Below are positions 31,643-42,464 of a stretch of DNA of 43,246 nucleotides, piece by piece. Position 1 is the stretch's first letter. The number at the start of each line of letters is the position of its first letter. Below the pieces are notes generated by a model. The model was not told where the DNA came from. It saw only the letters and a program-made list of their open reading frames with translations, and made no database searches. Made by a program: the position numbers and the translations under genes. Source of the stretch: Gemmatimonadota bacterium (lineage in GTDB: Bacteria; Gemmatimonadota; Gemmatimonadetes; Gemmatimonadales; GWC2-71-9); contig QHUU01000093.1 of the NCBI GenBank assembly GCA_003222155.1, positions 1 to 43,246 on the forward strand. Reading direction: 5' to 3'.

Positions 31643-32676
31643 TCGAGCAGCTCCCCGACCAGACGACTGGTGTGATCCACGAGGGCGACGATCTTGTCGT
31701 AGGGCATGCGCGTCGGACCCATGACGCCGATGACGCCGGCGAGCGCGCCCAGCCGGTACGAAGCCGTGACCAGCGTGAAGGGGGCGAGCTTCGGGTCCTG
31801 GTGCTCGGTGCCGATCGTGATCGTGAGCCCCTGGCCGAGCCGCTGGGCGAGTGCTTCGCGCAACAGGTCGCGTCGCTCCGTGACCTCCATGAGCCCTTGC
31901 AACCGTTCCTTGGTGGCGAACTCCGGCTGGCCGGCCAGCAGCTGCGCGCTCCCCAGCACGACTCCGACGCCCGCGTTTCCGGCGGTCGGCATGTCGAAGA
32001 GCTCGTCGGCCTCCTGGATGAAGATGTTGAGCAGCTCGCTCGAGTCGGGGTCCGGCGTGGCATCGCGCAGCCGCTCGGGGAGCGTGCCGCGGATCTCGCG
32101 CAACGTGAGCCCAGCGAGCCGTTCGTTCAGGACCGCTCCGACCTGCGCCACCGCTTCCGGCGCCAACCGCGCGGGCACTTCGACGAAGATCGAGCGCACC
32201 ATGCCGCTCTTGAGGGTGAGCACCAACAGCAGCCGCTCCGACGACGCCTGCAACAGCTCGACCCGCTCGAGCACCGCGGCATCGAGCCTAGGGCCGACGG
32301 CGACGCCCAGTTCCTTGGTCAGCACCCCCAACACCTGCGCCGCGCGCTCGAGGATCTGGTCCATGGCATTGTGGTCGCCCAACCCCTCGCGGATCTGGTG
32401 CGACTCCGACGCCGAGACCGGCGGCAGCCGCATCAGCGAATTCACGTACACGCGGTAGGCGAGGTCGGTGGGGATGCGCCCTGCGGAGGTGTGGGGGTGG
32501 TACAGGTACCCCTTCTCCTCCAGGTCGCTCATGGTATTGCGGATGGAGGCAGGCGACAGCGAGAGCCCGAACCGCTTCGAGACCGTGCGACTCCCCGCCG
32601 GTTCGGCAGTTTCGACGTAGGTCTCGATGACGGCTTCGAGGACCTGCCGCTCGCGCTCGTTCAGGGACGCTGTCAT
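31639..32676 (-). CDS. hrcA: Heat-inducible transcription repressor HrcA
   Basis: This 345-residue protein has an N-terminal winged helix ([64 protein letters not shown]) and the HrcA C-terminal domain ending [26 protein letters not shown]. HrcA represses chaperone operons through CIRCE sites. ATG at 32676 is chosen; TTG at 32685 has a better-spaced AGG and is possible. No CIRCE element was found upstream. A small palindrome (32696-32709) overlaps the hemW stop. Confidence 0.95.
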   Translation of the reverse strand: MTASLNERERQVLEAVIETYVETAEPAGSRTVSKRFGLSLSPASIRNTMSDLEEKGYLYHPHTSAGRIPTDLAYRVYVNSLMRLPPVSASESHQIREGLGDHNAMDQILERAAQVLGVLTKELGVAVGPRLDAAVLERVELLQASSERLLLVLTLKSGMVRSIFVEVPARLAPEAVAQVGAVLNERLAGLTLREIRGTLPERLRDATPDPDSSELLNIFIQEADELFDMPTAGNAGVGVVLGSAQLLAGQPEFATKERLQGLMEVTERRDLLREALAQRLGQGLTITIGTEHQDPKLAPFTLVTASYRLGALAGVIGVMGPTRMPYDKIVALVDHTSRLVGELLE

Positions 32677-32704
32677 ATCAGCCAAGCTATTACCTGCTAA
32701 CAAT

Positions 32705-33859
32705 TTAGCCCGTTGTGCCACAGCCGGTCAAGTCACGCACCAAGGCGTCGAGCCGGAGCCAGCCCTCGGGCGTGCAGACCAGGCGTTGGTTGCGGACTTC
32801 GGCCCAGCCCCGCTCGAGCCACCGGACGGTAGAGGACGGTAGAGGGCGATAGAGGGCGGCAACATCCAGCCCGGCGTCGGTGCGCAATGCGAGGTATACC
32901 CGCTCGAGTTCCCGTTGCTCATTCGACAGGATTTCCTGGGAAGCGACGGGAGATCGCCCTGCCGCGACGGCGCGACGGTACGACTCCCACGCCGACAGAT
33001 TCCAACGTCGCGCCGCCCCGTCGAACGAGTGCGCCGCGGGGCCGAGGCCCGAATAGGAACGTCCCGACCAGTAGGCCGAGTTGTGACGCGAGCGGCAACC
33101 ATCGAGCGCAGCGTTCGAGACCTCGTAGAAATGGTACCCGCAAGCCGCCAGCCGCGAGTGCGCAAGCAAGTACTCCGCGGCGTAACGCTCGTCGTCCGGC
33201 GGGGACGCGGCCCCGCGAGAGATCCAGCGGGCGAGCGGCGTGCGCTCTTCCACGGTGAGACCGTAGAGGGAGAGGTGGGCGGGACGCAGGGCCAGCGCCT
33301 GCTCCAGGTCGCGCCCCCAATCGCGCGCGAGCCCGGCGGGCAGGGCGAAGATCAGGTCGAGCGAGATGTTGTCGATCCCCGCGAGGCGGAGCGTCGCCAC
33401 GGCGGCGGCAATCCGCGCCGCGTCGTGGGAGCGGTGCATCCACTGCAAGGCCTGGTCGTCGAACGACTGAGCCCCCAGCGATACGCGATTGATTCCGGCG
33501 CGGCGCCACGCTGTCGCAGTGTCGCGTGTCACGTCTTCTGGATTGGCCTCGAGCGTTACTTCGACGGCGTCACGCAACGACGTCAAGTGAAAGGCGTCAC
33601 GCAGAGACGTGAGAAGCGTCGCCAGGGCATCGGGCGGCAGCAGCGACGGTGTGCCGCCCCCCAGATAGATCGTCTCCAAAACCTCGCTCCCAGAATCCCC
33701 GGGCTCGCGCCCGGGGTCTGTCACCCCAGGAATGTTCACCTCCTGCAGCACGGCATCGACGTACTCCCGCGCCGGGATGCGCTTGCGGACCGCGATGGAA
33801 AAGTCGCAGTACGTGCAGCGGCGCCGGCAGAAGGGGACGTGGAGATAGAGGTGGCGCAT
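32705..33859 (-). CDS. hemW: HemW (radical SAM heme chaperone) with several repeat-like insertions
   Basis: In this 384-residue protein the radical SAM cluster motif CRRRCTYCDF lies near residue 11, with YLGGGTPSLL and the HemW-type SRHNSAYWSG. Homologues deliver heme and are often misnamed coproporphyrinogen oxidase. Three inserted-looking segments are seen: GVTDPGREPGDSGS (GC hairpin), a nine-codon duplication TSLRDAFHLTSLRDA, and YRPLPSSTV near the C-terminus (family C). The ATG at 33859 has no Shine-Dalgarno; element A6 begins 14 bases upstream. Confidence 0.93.
   Translation of the reverse strand: MRHLYLHVPFCRRRCTYCDFSIAVRKRIPAREYVDAVLQEVNIPGVTDPGREPGDSGSEVLETIYLGGGTPSLLPPDALATLLTSLRDAFHLTSLRDAVEVTLEANPEDVTRDTATAWRRAGINRVSLGAQSFDDQALQWMHRSHDAARIAAAVATLRLAGIDNISLDLIFALPAGLARDWGRDLEQALALRPAHLSLYGLTVEERTPLARWISRGAASPPDDERYAAEYLLAHSRLAACGYHFYEVSNAALDGCRSRHNSAYWSGRSYSGLGPAAHSFDGAARRWNLSAWESYRRAVAAGRSPVASQEILSNEQRELERVYLALRTDAGLDVAALYRPLPSSTVRWLERGWAEVRNQRLVCTPEGWLRLDALVRDLTGCGTTG
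32824..32859 (-). repeat. Family C decanucleotide tandem repeat inside hemW
   Basis: GGACGGTAGA occurs twice, then GGGCGATAGA and GGGCGG on the plus strand (3.6 units). The minus-strand reading gives ALYRPLPSSTVR, nearly the same peptide as in DnaG. Confidence 0.88.
33566..33619. repeat. 27-bp tandem duplication inside hemW
   Basis: GGCGTCACGCA at 33566-33576 recurs at 33593-33603, with similar following bases (GACGT..). The period of 27 nt equals nine codons and gives the repeated peptide TSLRDA in a region where HemW homologues have one copy. Confidence 0.7.
33697..33716. repeat. CCCCGGGC hairpin inserted in hemW
   Basis: A perfect 8-bp stem CCCCGGGC/GCCCGGGG has a TCGC loop. Translated as TDPGREPGD between the N-terminal strand and the YLGGGTPS motif. 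A similar hairpin lies in dprA at 34178-34200. Confidence 0.75.
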
Positions 33860-33872
33860 GGAACGAACAATA

Positions 33873-33973
33873 GCGCGGAACGCGGAAGTCGGAACGCGGA
33901 ACGGTAATGGAAGGTCGCTCGCCGCAGCGACGCTCACGTCTCTGTTCCGCGCTCCGCGTTTCGCCTTCCGCGT

Positions 33974-33976
<3 letters not shown>
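33873..33976. repeat. Family A element A6 (dprA-hemW junction)
   Basis: The left arm 33873-33904, core 33905-33940 and right arm 33941-33976 are clear. The core (AATGGAAGGTCGCTCGC... GACGCTCAC) resembles A2 and A3. The dprA TGA forms the outer edge (TGA then ACGCGG on the minus strand). It separates dprA from hemW. Confidence 0.9.
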
Positions 33977-36490
<2,514 letters not shown>

Positions 36491-36494
<4 letters not shown>

Positions 36495-37129
36495 CGTTTC
36501 CGTCTCCTCACATCCGCCCACTGCTCGTGCGCTCTTCGGAGGTACTCCGGGTCCAGATCCGGCGCCACCAGCTCCAGCACCGCTTCCACCTCCTCGGGCG
36601 AAGCCCCGGTGTTGAGCGCCCCGCGCAGGTGCGCGTGCAGCTGCTGGGCGGTACCCAGCACGGCGATCGCCGCCACGGTCGCAAGCTCCCGCCGCTTCAG
36701 GTCGAGCCCCGGTCGACCGATCACCTTCCCGTACGCGTCCACCAGCACCAGGTCCTCGAGCGCGGGGTGCAGCGCCCGCAGGTTGACGAGCAGCTTGTGG
36801 TAGGCGCGCCCGTACACGTCGCGGCACACCGCCGCGCCCCGATCCGCCCACGCCTGCCAGTCCTCGTGCGCCAACGGCTCCGCCGCGGGCCGACCCTGTT
36901 CCTCTGCGGCGGGTCCCGCCACGTCGCGCCACACGCCGAAGGCCACCAGCGCCAACGGGTAGCCGACCACGAGCATGCTCTGCAGCAGCAGCTCGTCGAT
37001 CCACAAGGGCGGCACACCCGCCTGCCGGGCAGCGACGAAGCGCTCGTGGAGCTCGGGCAGGTGGCCTTCGGCGACGGCGGCGGCCAACCGCACCAGCGCC
37101 GCGGTCGCCGCATCGAGGGGCTCGCTCAT
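36491..37129 (-). CDS. Carboxymuconolactone decarboxylase-like (AhpD-fold) protein
   Basis: In this 212-residue protein the C-terminal half has the CMD-like block DLKRRELATVAAIAVLGTAQQLHAHLRGALNTGASPEEVEAVLEL. The cysteines used by AhpD-type members are absent, so a peroxidase role is unlikely. LLVNLRALHPALEDLVLVDAYGKVIGRPGLD precedes it. The substrate is unknown. ATG at 37129 follows the asparaginase stop with GAGGAG as Shine-Dalgarno. Confidence 0.8.
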
Positions 37130-37130
37130 A

Positions 37131-38198
37131 TTACTCCTCCCCCGTGCGGGGTCCTCCATCCTTTTGTTGCTCGAGCCCCCCATTTACGCGCAGCTCGCCC
37201 ACGGTCTCGCCGCGCGTGTTCACCATGGGCCGGGCGGCGAGCGACACCGGTCGCGGCCGGAGCCCCAGCTGCTCCAACACGGCGGCCATCGCGAGCGCCG
37301 ATGCCACGGCATGGCCGTCGGCGACCTTGATGGCCACGCCCAATCCGTCCCGCGGCAGCACCGCGCAGTAGACGCCCTCGGCACCGACCTTGACGATCAC
37401 GCGGCCAGGGTGGGCGCGCATCATCTCGGTACAAGGACGGCCGTCGCCGGCGAGGAGCTCGGGGTGGCGGAGCATGGCTTCGACAACGCGGAACGCGGAA
37501 GGTGGAACGCGGAACCGCACGTCGGCTTCTTTCGTGTAAGGACCCTCCACGGACTGTTCCGCGTTCCGCGTTCCCACTTCCGCGTTGGCCAATCTCGCGT
37601 ACGCGAGCGCCATGGCTCGCAGCGGGATCCCGAAGCACACTACCCCGCAGCCATCGGTCGCCGTGCGAATGTCGGCCGCCGCGACGTCCGTCCAGCGGGC
37701 GACTTCCCGCAGGCAGCGCTGCTGCACGGGATGCTCGGGACGGGTGTAGAACTGCGTGGGCCACCCGTGGTGGCGGGCGAGCGCCAGCATGCCGGCGTGC
37801 TTCCCCGAGCAATTCGAGTACACCGCCGTAAGCCGCAAGCCGCGAGTCGCGTAGTCTTGCGCGACGCGCTCTGAGAGCGGAGGATGAGGCCCGCACACCA
37901 GATCGCGCTCGCTGCAGCCGATCTTCCCGAGCAGCTCGCGCACGCGCGCCACCTGGCCCGGCTCGCTCGAGTGCGACGCGCACACCAGCGCCAGCTCCTC
38001 GCTCGTGAAGCTGAACCGATCGGCCGCCCCGTCTTCTACCAGCGGCAGCGCCTGGAACGGCTTCGCCGCCGAGCGCCAGAAGGTGACGAGGTCGGCGTCG
38101 CCGGTGCGCGCGACCAGGCGCCCGGCCGCGTCCACCACCGCCGCGTGGACGTCGTGAACGGCTTCCACCATCCCTCCCCGCAGCTGTTCAACGCGCAT
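37131..38198 (-). CDS. Asparaginase (thermolabile, Rhizobium-type family) with an in-frame repeat insertion
   Basis: The 355-residue protein is related to the asparaginase II family of Rhizobium (PF06089-like), which hydrolyses asparagine to aspartate. Visible blocks are FWRSAAKPFQALPLVEDG, CASHSSEPGQVARVRELL, the conserved YSNCSGKHAGMLALARHHGWP, TDGCGVVCFGIPL and HPGRVIVKVGAEGVYC. Between AYARLA and VVEAMLRHPELL about 34 residues (NAEVGTRNAEQ..VRFRVPPSAFR) are encoded by family A element A8. The insert follows a helix and probably forms a surface loop. ATG at 38198 has GGGAG at a good distance. Confidence 0.9.
   Translation of the reverse strand: MRVEQLRGGMVEAVHDVHAAVVDAAGRLVARTGDADLVTFWRSAAKPFQALPLVEDGAADRFSFTSEELALVCASHSSEPGQVARVRELLGKIGCSERDLVCGPHPPLSERVAQDYATRGLRLTAVYSNCSGKHAGMLALARHHGWPTQFYTRPEHPVQQRCLREVARWTDVAAADIRTATDGCGVVCFGIPLRAMALAYARLANAEVGTRNAEQSVEGPYTKEADVRFRVPPSAFRVVEAMLRHPELLAGDGRPCTEMMRAHPGRVIVKVGAEGVYCAVLPRDGLGVAIKVADGHAVASALAMAAVLEQLGLRPRPVSLAARPMVNTRGETVGELRVNGGLEQQKDGGPRTGEE
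37485..37587. repeat. Family A element A8 inside the asparaginase gene
   Basis: The left arm 37485-37517, a 35-nt core and right arm 37553-37587 are complete and inserted in frame. The core translates as SVEGPYTKEADV. Unlike rsmA, here the whole element seems foreign to the protein family. Confidence 0.9.
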
Positions 38199-38232
38199 CG
38201 TTATGCTCCCGTCCCCGTCCCCCACCGCTCCT

Positions 38233-38288
38233 AACGCGGAAGTCGGAACGCGGAACGCGGAGCAGCAGTGAAGGGTCGTCCGAGTTCA
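38233..38288. repeat. Family A element A9, single-arm remnant (asparaginase-EamA spacer)
   Basis: One arm 38233-38266 (AACGCGGAAGTCGGAACGC..) is followed by CAGTGAAGGGTCGTCCGAGTTCA, which resembles the start of the A6/A2 core. The second arm is missing and the EamA stop follows. The rest of the 38199-38285 spacer contains only the asparaginase ribosome-binding region. Confidence 0.8.
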
Positions 38289-39173
38289 TTGTCTCGGCCC
38301 CAGCGCCAGGCCAATCCCCACGAGCACGAGCACGCCCCCGACGACGGTCGTTACCGACGGCACCTCGTGAATCGCGGGTACCAGCCACGCGATCACGCTC
38401 GCCCCCACCGGCTCGCCCAGCGCCGCGACGTTGACGGTCGTCGCACGGAAGTGCCGCAGCGCGTAGTTCATTCCCGTGTGCCCGATCAGCATCGGCCCCG
38501 CCGCCATGGCGCCGAACACGGCCCAGTCGCGGCCGGCGAATCCCACCAGCGGGACGGCGGCGGCGAGGGCGAGCAGCGCGAGCACCGCGGCCGCGACGGC
38601 GTAGACGCCGGTGGCGTAGCGCCAGATCCCGACTGTCTGGCGCACGCGCCGGCCGATCACGTAGTAGCCCGCTCCGGTTGCCGCGCCGAGCAGCGCGAGA
38701 CCATCGCCGCCCAGGGCGCCGACCGAGAACCGGGCGTCGCCCACACCGATGAGACTCGCGCCGCTGACCGCGAGTGCGATGCCCCACGCTTCCGCGCGCG
38801 TGGGGTGCTCGTGCAGCCACAGCGCCGCGATCGCCCAGGCGAACACCGACTTGAGCGAAACGAGGACGACGGAGCTGGCGACGGCGGTGTAGCGGAGCGA
38901 AGCGATCCAGGACCAGAAGTGGAGGGACAACAGCAGGCCGGCCAGGACCATCAACGGGAGCGGGGAGGGACGAGCGCTACCGTCTGGCCCATCGGTGGGT
39001 GCCGCGTCCCGCTCCCCGCGCCGCTCCCACGCCGCCAATCCGCCGGCCACCGGCAGCACCAGCGCCAACCTCCAGAACGCGATCGCCAACGCCGGCGCCG
39101 CGGCGAAGCGCACGATCGGGCCGGCGTACGTCGTGGCGAGGACCGCCACGATGAGCACCAGGAGGGGAGACAT
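38286..39173 (-). CDS. EamA/DMT-family transporter
   Basis: This 295-residue, very hydrophobic protein has about ten predicted membrane segments in two homologous halves (PLLVLIVAVLATTYAGPIVRF and a second EamA repeat from LALLGAATGAGYYVIG). The motif ALGEPVGASVIAWLVPAI in the last third is typical of EamA exporters. The substrate is unknown; members export amino acids and metabolites. ATG at 39173 faces the Wzi-like gene divergently. Confidence 0.9.
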   Translation of the reverse strand: MSPLLVLIVAVLATTYAGPIVRFAAAPALAIAFWRLALVLPVAGGLAAWERRGERDAAPTDGPDGSARPSPLPLMVLAGLLLSLHFWSWIASLRYTAVASSVVLVSLKSVFAWAIAALWLHEHPTRAEAWGIALAVSGASLIGVGDARFSVGALGGDGLALLGAATGAGYYVIGRRVRQTVGIWRYATGVYAVAAAVLALLALAAAVPLVGFAGRDWAVFGAMAAGPMLIGHTGMNYALRHFRATTVNVAALGEPVGASVIAWLVPAIHEVPSVTTVVGGVLVLVGIGLALGPRQ

Positions 39174-39253
39174 GGGCGCGAAACCTCACCCCCCTGTCTC
39201 CGCTCCGCAATGCGGTTGCCCTCCCTCTCCCTCAGCCCCAAATTGCGCGCTCG
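39174..39253. promoter_or_regulatory. Divergent intergenic region with a family D-like repeat
   Basis: This is the only divergent gene boundary in the window. It holds CCTCACCCCCCTG followed by CTCCGCTCCGCAATGCGG and CCTCCCTCTCCC, similar to family D ends and the infC-leader element. Promoters for both flanking genes must lie here or inside the genes, but no convincing -10/-35 pair is seen and the plus-strand gene lacks a Shine-Dalgarno. Confidence 0.35.
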
Positions 39254-40798
39254 ATGCGCGCTCCCCTCCGGCTGGCGGTGGTTGGCACGACGTGCCTGTT
39301 GATGATCCCCGCCCTGACGGGCGGGGCCATGCTCCAGTGCCAGGAGGCCTCCGCGTACCTGCCGCTCGACGATTGGACGATGCCGTATGTCGAGCATCTC
39401 ATTGCCACGCGCGCCATCGCGGATCCCTCACCCCTCACCCGTCCGCTGCGCCGGGCCGACGTGGTGCACGCGCTCGAGGCGGCGGATACCGCGCGTCTGA
39501 GCCTCGCCGCAGCCGCGACCTTGCACCGGCTGCGGGCGGCGCTCGCGAGCGAGCAGCGCCAGCCTCATGTCCGGGCGACGGGAGGCGTGGGCGCGGCCGT
39601 GGCGAATTACGCGCGCCGCGACCCGCTCGCCGCGATCGACTCGACGGGCCCGCGCCAGGCCGGCTCCGGCCATGGCACCGGTCACGCCGACCTGGCGTTC
39701 GAGCTGGCGGCGGGCCACGTCGTCGCCACGACGCACCTGCAGCTCGATACACGCCTCAAGTACGATCCGGACTGGTTCGGCAAGAAAGACCGCGCGATCG
39801 CCGGCCGGACCGCCGAAGCGTACGTCGCCGCCCAATGGCGGTTCGGTGAGGTCTTCTTCGGAAGGCTGGACCGCAACTGGGGTCCCGCCGGCATCCAGGG
39901 CCTGCTCCTCTCCGCCAACCCCTATGGGCTCGACCACGTCGCGGTGTCGGTCGGGAGCGCCCGCCTGCACGTCGCGGCCATCGCGACCCAGCTGGACGAT
40001 CGCGACTCGCTCGGCAGCGTGGTGCATCGCTTCATGATGCAGCACCGCCTGGTCGTCGCCCCCGGCCGGTGGAGCGTCGCGCTGTGGGAAGGCTCCGTCC
40101 TGGCGGGCCGCGACCGCTCGTTCGAGCCGTGGTACCTGAACGCGCTCACCGCCGGCATCCTGGAGCAGTGGAACAACGGCGGGAACGTGAATTCGTTCGT
40201 CGGGCTCGACTTCGAGCACCGCGCCCCGGTGAGCATTTTCGGTCAGCTGATGCTCGACGACATCCAGGTCGACCGCGGCGGCGCGACCGACCAGAAGCCG
40301 GTGAGCTACGCGCTCACCGCGGGGGTACGGGGCGGCATCCGCGCCGCGGCCTGGCGCGTCTACTATACGCGGGTCACGAACCTCACCTACCGCAACGAAG
40401 ACAGCCTGCAGGTGCCGCTGTATCACGCGCTCGGCACGGGCAGGAACTTCGACGACTACGACCAGCTGACCGGGACGCTCGGCCTCCTGCCCCGCGCGGG
40501 GCTGCTGCTCACGCCGGAGGTCACGTATCTCCGTCAGGGGGAAGGTGACCCGCGCCTGCCGCATCCCGTCGTGTCGGCGTACCCCACCACCCCGACGATC
40601 CTTCAAGGGGTCGTGGAGCGGACGGTGCGTTTCGCCGTGACGGGCGCCTATGCGCCGTCCGGACGCGTAGGACTGAGCTTCGATGCGGGCGTGCACCGCA
40701 TCACCAATTTCGAGCATGTGAGCGGCGACACACGCACACGGTTCCTCGGAAGCGTGCGGCTGAGTTACCGACTCCGGACCGAAGGGGCATTGCCGTGA
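39254..40798 (+). CDS. Wzi-like capsule-assembly / outer-membrane beta-barrel protein
   Basis: In this 514-residue protein an N-terminal signal peptide (RLAVVGTTCLLMIPALTGGA, cleavage probably after EASA) is followed by helical and barrel segments. FFGRLDRNWGPAGIQGLLLSANPYGLDHVAV resembles the conserved loop of capsule-assembly protein Wzi family members. Alternating aromatic strands continue to the end (FLGSVRLSYRLR). It probably sits in the outer membrane and helps anchor surface polysaccharide. Its stop overlaps the heptose kinase GTG (GTGA), linking it to LPS or surface glycan synthesis. Confidence 0.78.
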   Translation: MRAPLRLAVVGTTCLLMIPALTGGAMLQCQEASAYLPLDDWTMPYVEHLIATRAIADPSPLTRPLRRADVVHALEAADTARLSLAAAATLHRLRAALASEQRQPHVRATGGVGAAVANYARRDPLAAIDSTGPRQAGSGHGTGHADLAFELAAGHVVATTHLQLDTRLKYDPDWFGKKDRAIAGRTAEAYVAAQWRFGEVFFGRLDRNWGPAGIQGLLLSANPYGLDHVAVSVGSARLHVAAIATQLDDRDSLGSVVHRFMMQHRLVVAPGRWSVALWEGSVLAGRDRSFEPWYLNALTAGILEQWNNGGNVNSFVGLDFEHRAPVSIFGQLMLDDIQVDRGGATDQKPVSYALTAGVRGGIRAAAWRVYYTRVTNLTYRNEDSLQVPLYHALGTGRNFDDYDQLTGTLGLLPRAGLLLTPEVTYLRQGEGDPRLPHPVVSAYPTTPTILQGVVERTVRFAVTGAYAPSGRVGLSFDAGVHRITNFEHVSGDTRTRFLGSVRLSYRLRTEGALP

Positions 40799-41835
40799 CC
40801 ACGTCCGCCACCGACGCCCGCCTCACGCGCGACCATCTCGAGCGCCTGTTCACGCAGATGAAAGCGCGGCGCATCGTGGTGGTGGGCGATGCGATGCTGG
40901 ACATCTATCTCGCGGGTGAGGCGGAGCGGATCTCCCCCGAGGCGCCGGTGCCCGTGGTCAGCGTGCACACGCGGCGCCACGCCCTCGGCGGCGCCGCCAA
41001 CGTCGCCGCCAACGTCGCCGCGATCGGCGCGGAGTGCCTGCTCGTGGCGGTGATCGGAGACGACGACCGCGGGGATTCGTTCCGGGCGGAGCTGGCGCAG
41101 CACCGGCTCGCCGACCGTCACATCGTGGTGGCGGCGGCGCGGCCCACCACATCCAAAACGCGCGTCACGGCACGCGGCCAGCAGGTCGTGCGCATCGACG
41201 AGGAGATCGAGGACCCGATCCTCCCGCGCACCGAGAATCAGCTGCTCGGCCAGCTCGACGCGGTCATGGCGGACGCGGACGCGATTCTCATCGAGGACTA
41301 CAACAAAGGCACGCTGACGCCGGCGGTGATCGAGCGCTCGATGACCCTGGCCCGCAAGCGCGGCATCCCGGTCGTCGTGGATCCCAAGTTCAAGCACTTC
41401 TTTGCCTACCGCGGGGCGACGCTGTTCAAGCCCAACCGACGCGAGCTCGAGCAGGCGATGGGCGCCACGCTCGACCTGGCCCACCCCGACGCGCTGCCCA
41501 CCTCGCTCGATCAGCTGGGCGTCGACAACCTGCTCCTCACGCTCGGCGCCGAGGGCATGGTGCTCGTCACCAAAGACAAGCAGATCGGCCGCATCCCGAC
41601 GATGGCGCGCGAGGTGTTCGACGTGTCGGGCGCGGGCGACACCGTGACGGCCTGGGTCGGGACCGCACTGGCCGCCGGAGCATCGGTGCGAGAGGCGGCG
41701 CAGGTCGCCAATTACGCCGCCGGCGTCGAGGTGGGAAAGTCGGGCGTGGCGACGGTGTCGCCCGCCGAAGTCCTGGCGATGCACGAGGCGCACTACGACC
41801 AGCTGGGAAAACTGAGGCGGGGAGGACTGCTCTAG
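40795..41835 (+). CDS. hldA: D-glycero-beta-D-manno-heptose-7-phosphate kinase (RfaE1/HldE kinase domain)
   Basis: This 346-residue PfkB-family kinase has RIVVVGDAMLDIYLAGEAERISPEAPVPVV near the N-terminus, the sugar-binding GGAANVAANVAAIGA, EDYNKGTLTPAVI, and the C-terminal catalytic DVSGAGDTVTAWVG. It forms heptose-1,7-bisphosphate for LPS inner core synthesis. The adenylyltransferase half of HldE is absent, so a separate hldC is expected elsewhere. The stop overlaps the next minus-strand gene by 4 bp (convergent). Confidence 0.93.
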   Translation: MTTSATDARLTRDHLERLFTQMKARRIVVVGDAMLDIYLAGEAERISPEAPVPVVSVHTRRHALGGAANVAANVAAIGAECLLVAVIGDDDRGDSFRAELAQHRLADRHIVVAAARPTTSKTRVTARGQQVVRIDEEIEDPILPRTENQLLGQLDAVMADADAILIEDYNKGTLTPAVIERSMTLARKRGIPVVVDPKFKHFFAYRGATLFKPNRRELEQAMGATLDLAHPDALPTSLDQLGVDNLLLTLGAEGMVLVTKDKQIGRIPTMAREVFDVSGAGDTVTAWVGTALAAGASVREAAQVANYAAGVEVGKSGVATVSPAEVLAMHEAHYDQLGKLRRGGLL

Positions 41836-42464
41836 CGGCTCGACAGCCCGACGCCGATCACCACCCCGTCGACGGTTTCGAGGCGCGTGCCGCCGCCCAG
41901 CACCGCGTGATCGATGCGGTATCCCAGCCGCAGCTCGAGCGGCGCGCGCGCCAGATGCACGACCATGCCGGCCTCGCCCCCCTGGGCGTGGTCGAACGAC
42001 TCCGGCGCGTTCACGCTGGCGGACAGGGCGCGCCACAGCTCCACGTAGCCGCGCCCCGCCGAGCCGACGAACGCGCCCGAGGCGCGCGCGCGCAGCTCCC
42101 AGAACACCCAGCGCAGCTGCGTTCCGCCGGTGAGCGTGTACGAGCGGGCGTGCGGACCCACCGCGAGCCGGAGCCACGGCGCGGGCCGCACACCCAGCAG
42201 CGCCACGCCTTCCACCAGGTCCTGACCCGTCGCGCCCGCCCCTTCAGGACCGATCTTCCCCTGCACGTAGCTCAGCGCGAGCTCGAGCCGGCCGAGCGCC
42301 ACGGCGCCCTGCCCGCCCAGCACGGTGCCCGTCAACTGGTCGGTGCCCCGTACCCGGGCGCTCACGATGGAGAGTCCCCCCGCGGGGACGAGCCCCTGCG
42401 CGCCGGCCAGCGTCGTGCCGGCGGCCAGGGCCACGAGCATCGCCGCCAGGAATGAGACTCTCAT
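41832..42464 (-). CDS. Exported protein of unknown function, probable small outer-membrane barrel
   Basis: The family of this 210-residue protein is not recognised. An N-terminal signal peptide (VSFLAAMLVALAAGTTLAGAQG) is followed by alternating beta-strand-like segments (GRLELALSYVQGKIG, WLRLAVGPHARSYTL, LELRLGYRIDHAV, VIGVGLSSR) suggestive of a small beta-barrel. It overlaps the upstream partial gene by 4 bp, so they are co-translated and may form a secretion or surface pair. Confidence 0.7.
   Translation of the reverse strand: MRVSFLAAMLVALAAGTTLAGAQGLVPAGGLSIVSARVRGTDQLTGTVLGGQGAVALGRLELALSYVQGKIGPEGAGATGQDLVEGVALLGVRPAPWLRLAVGPHARSYTLTGGTQLRWVFWELRARASGAFVGSAGRGYVELWRALSASVNAPESFDHAQGGEAGMVVHLARAPLELRLGYRIDHAVLGGGTRLETVDGVVIGVGLSSR

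Noticed and set aside
32696-32709. Palindrome upstream of hrcA considered as CIRCE or a Rex site
   Set aside because: The half-sites are short (5 bp) and in the wrong order for CIRCE; the match to the Rex operator is partial.
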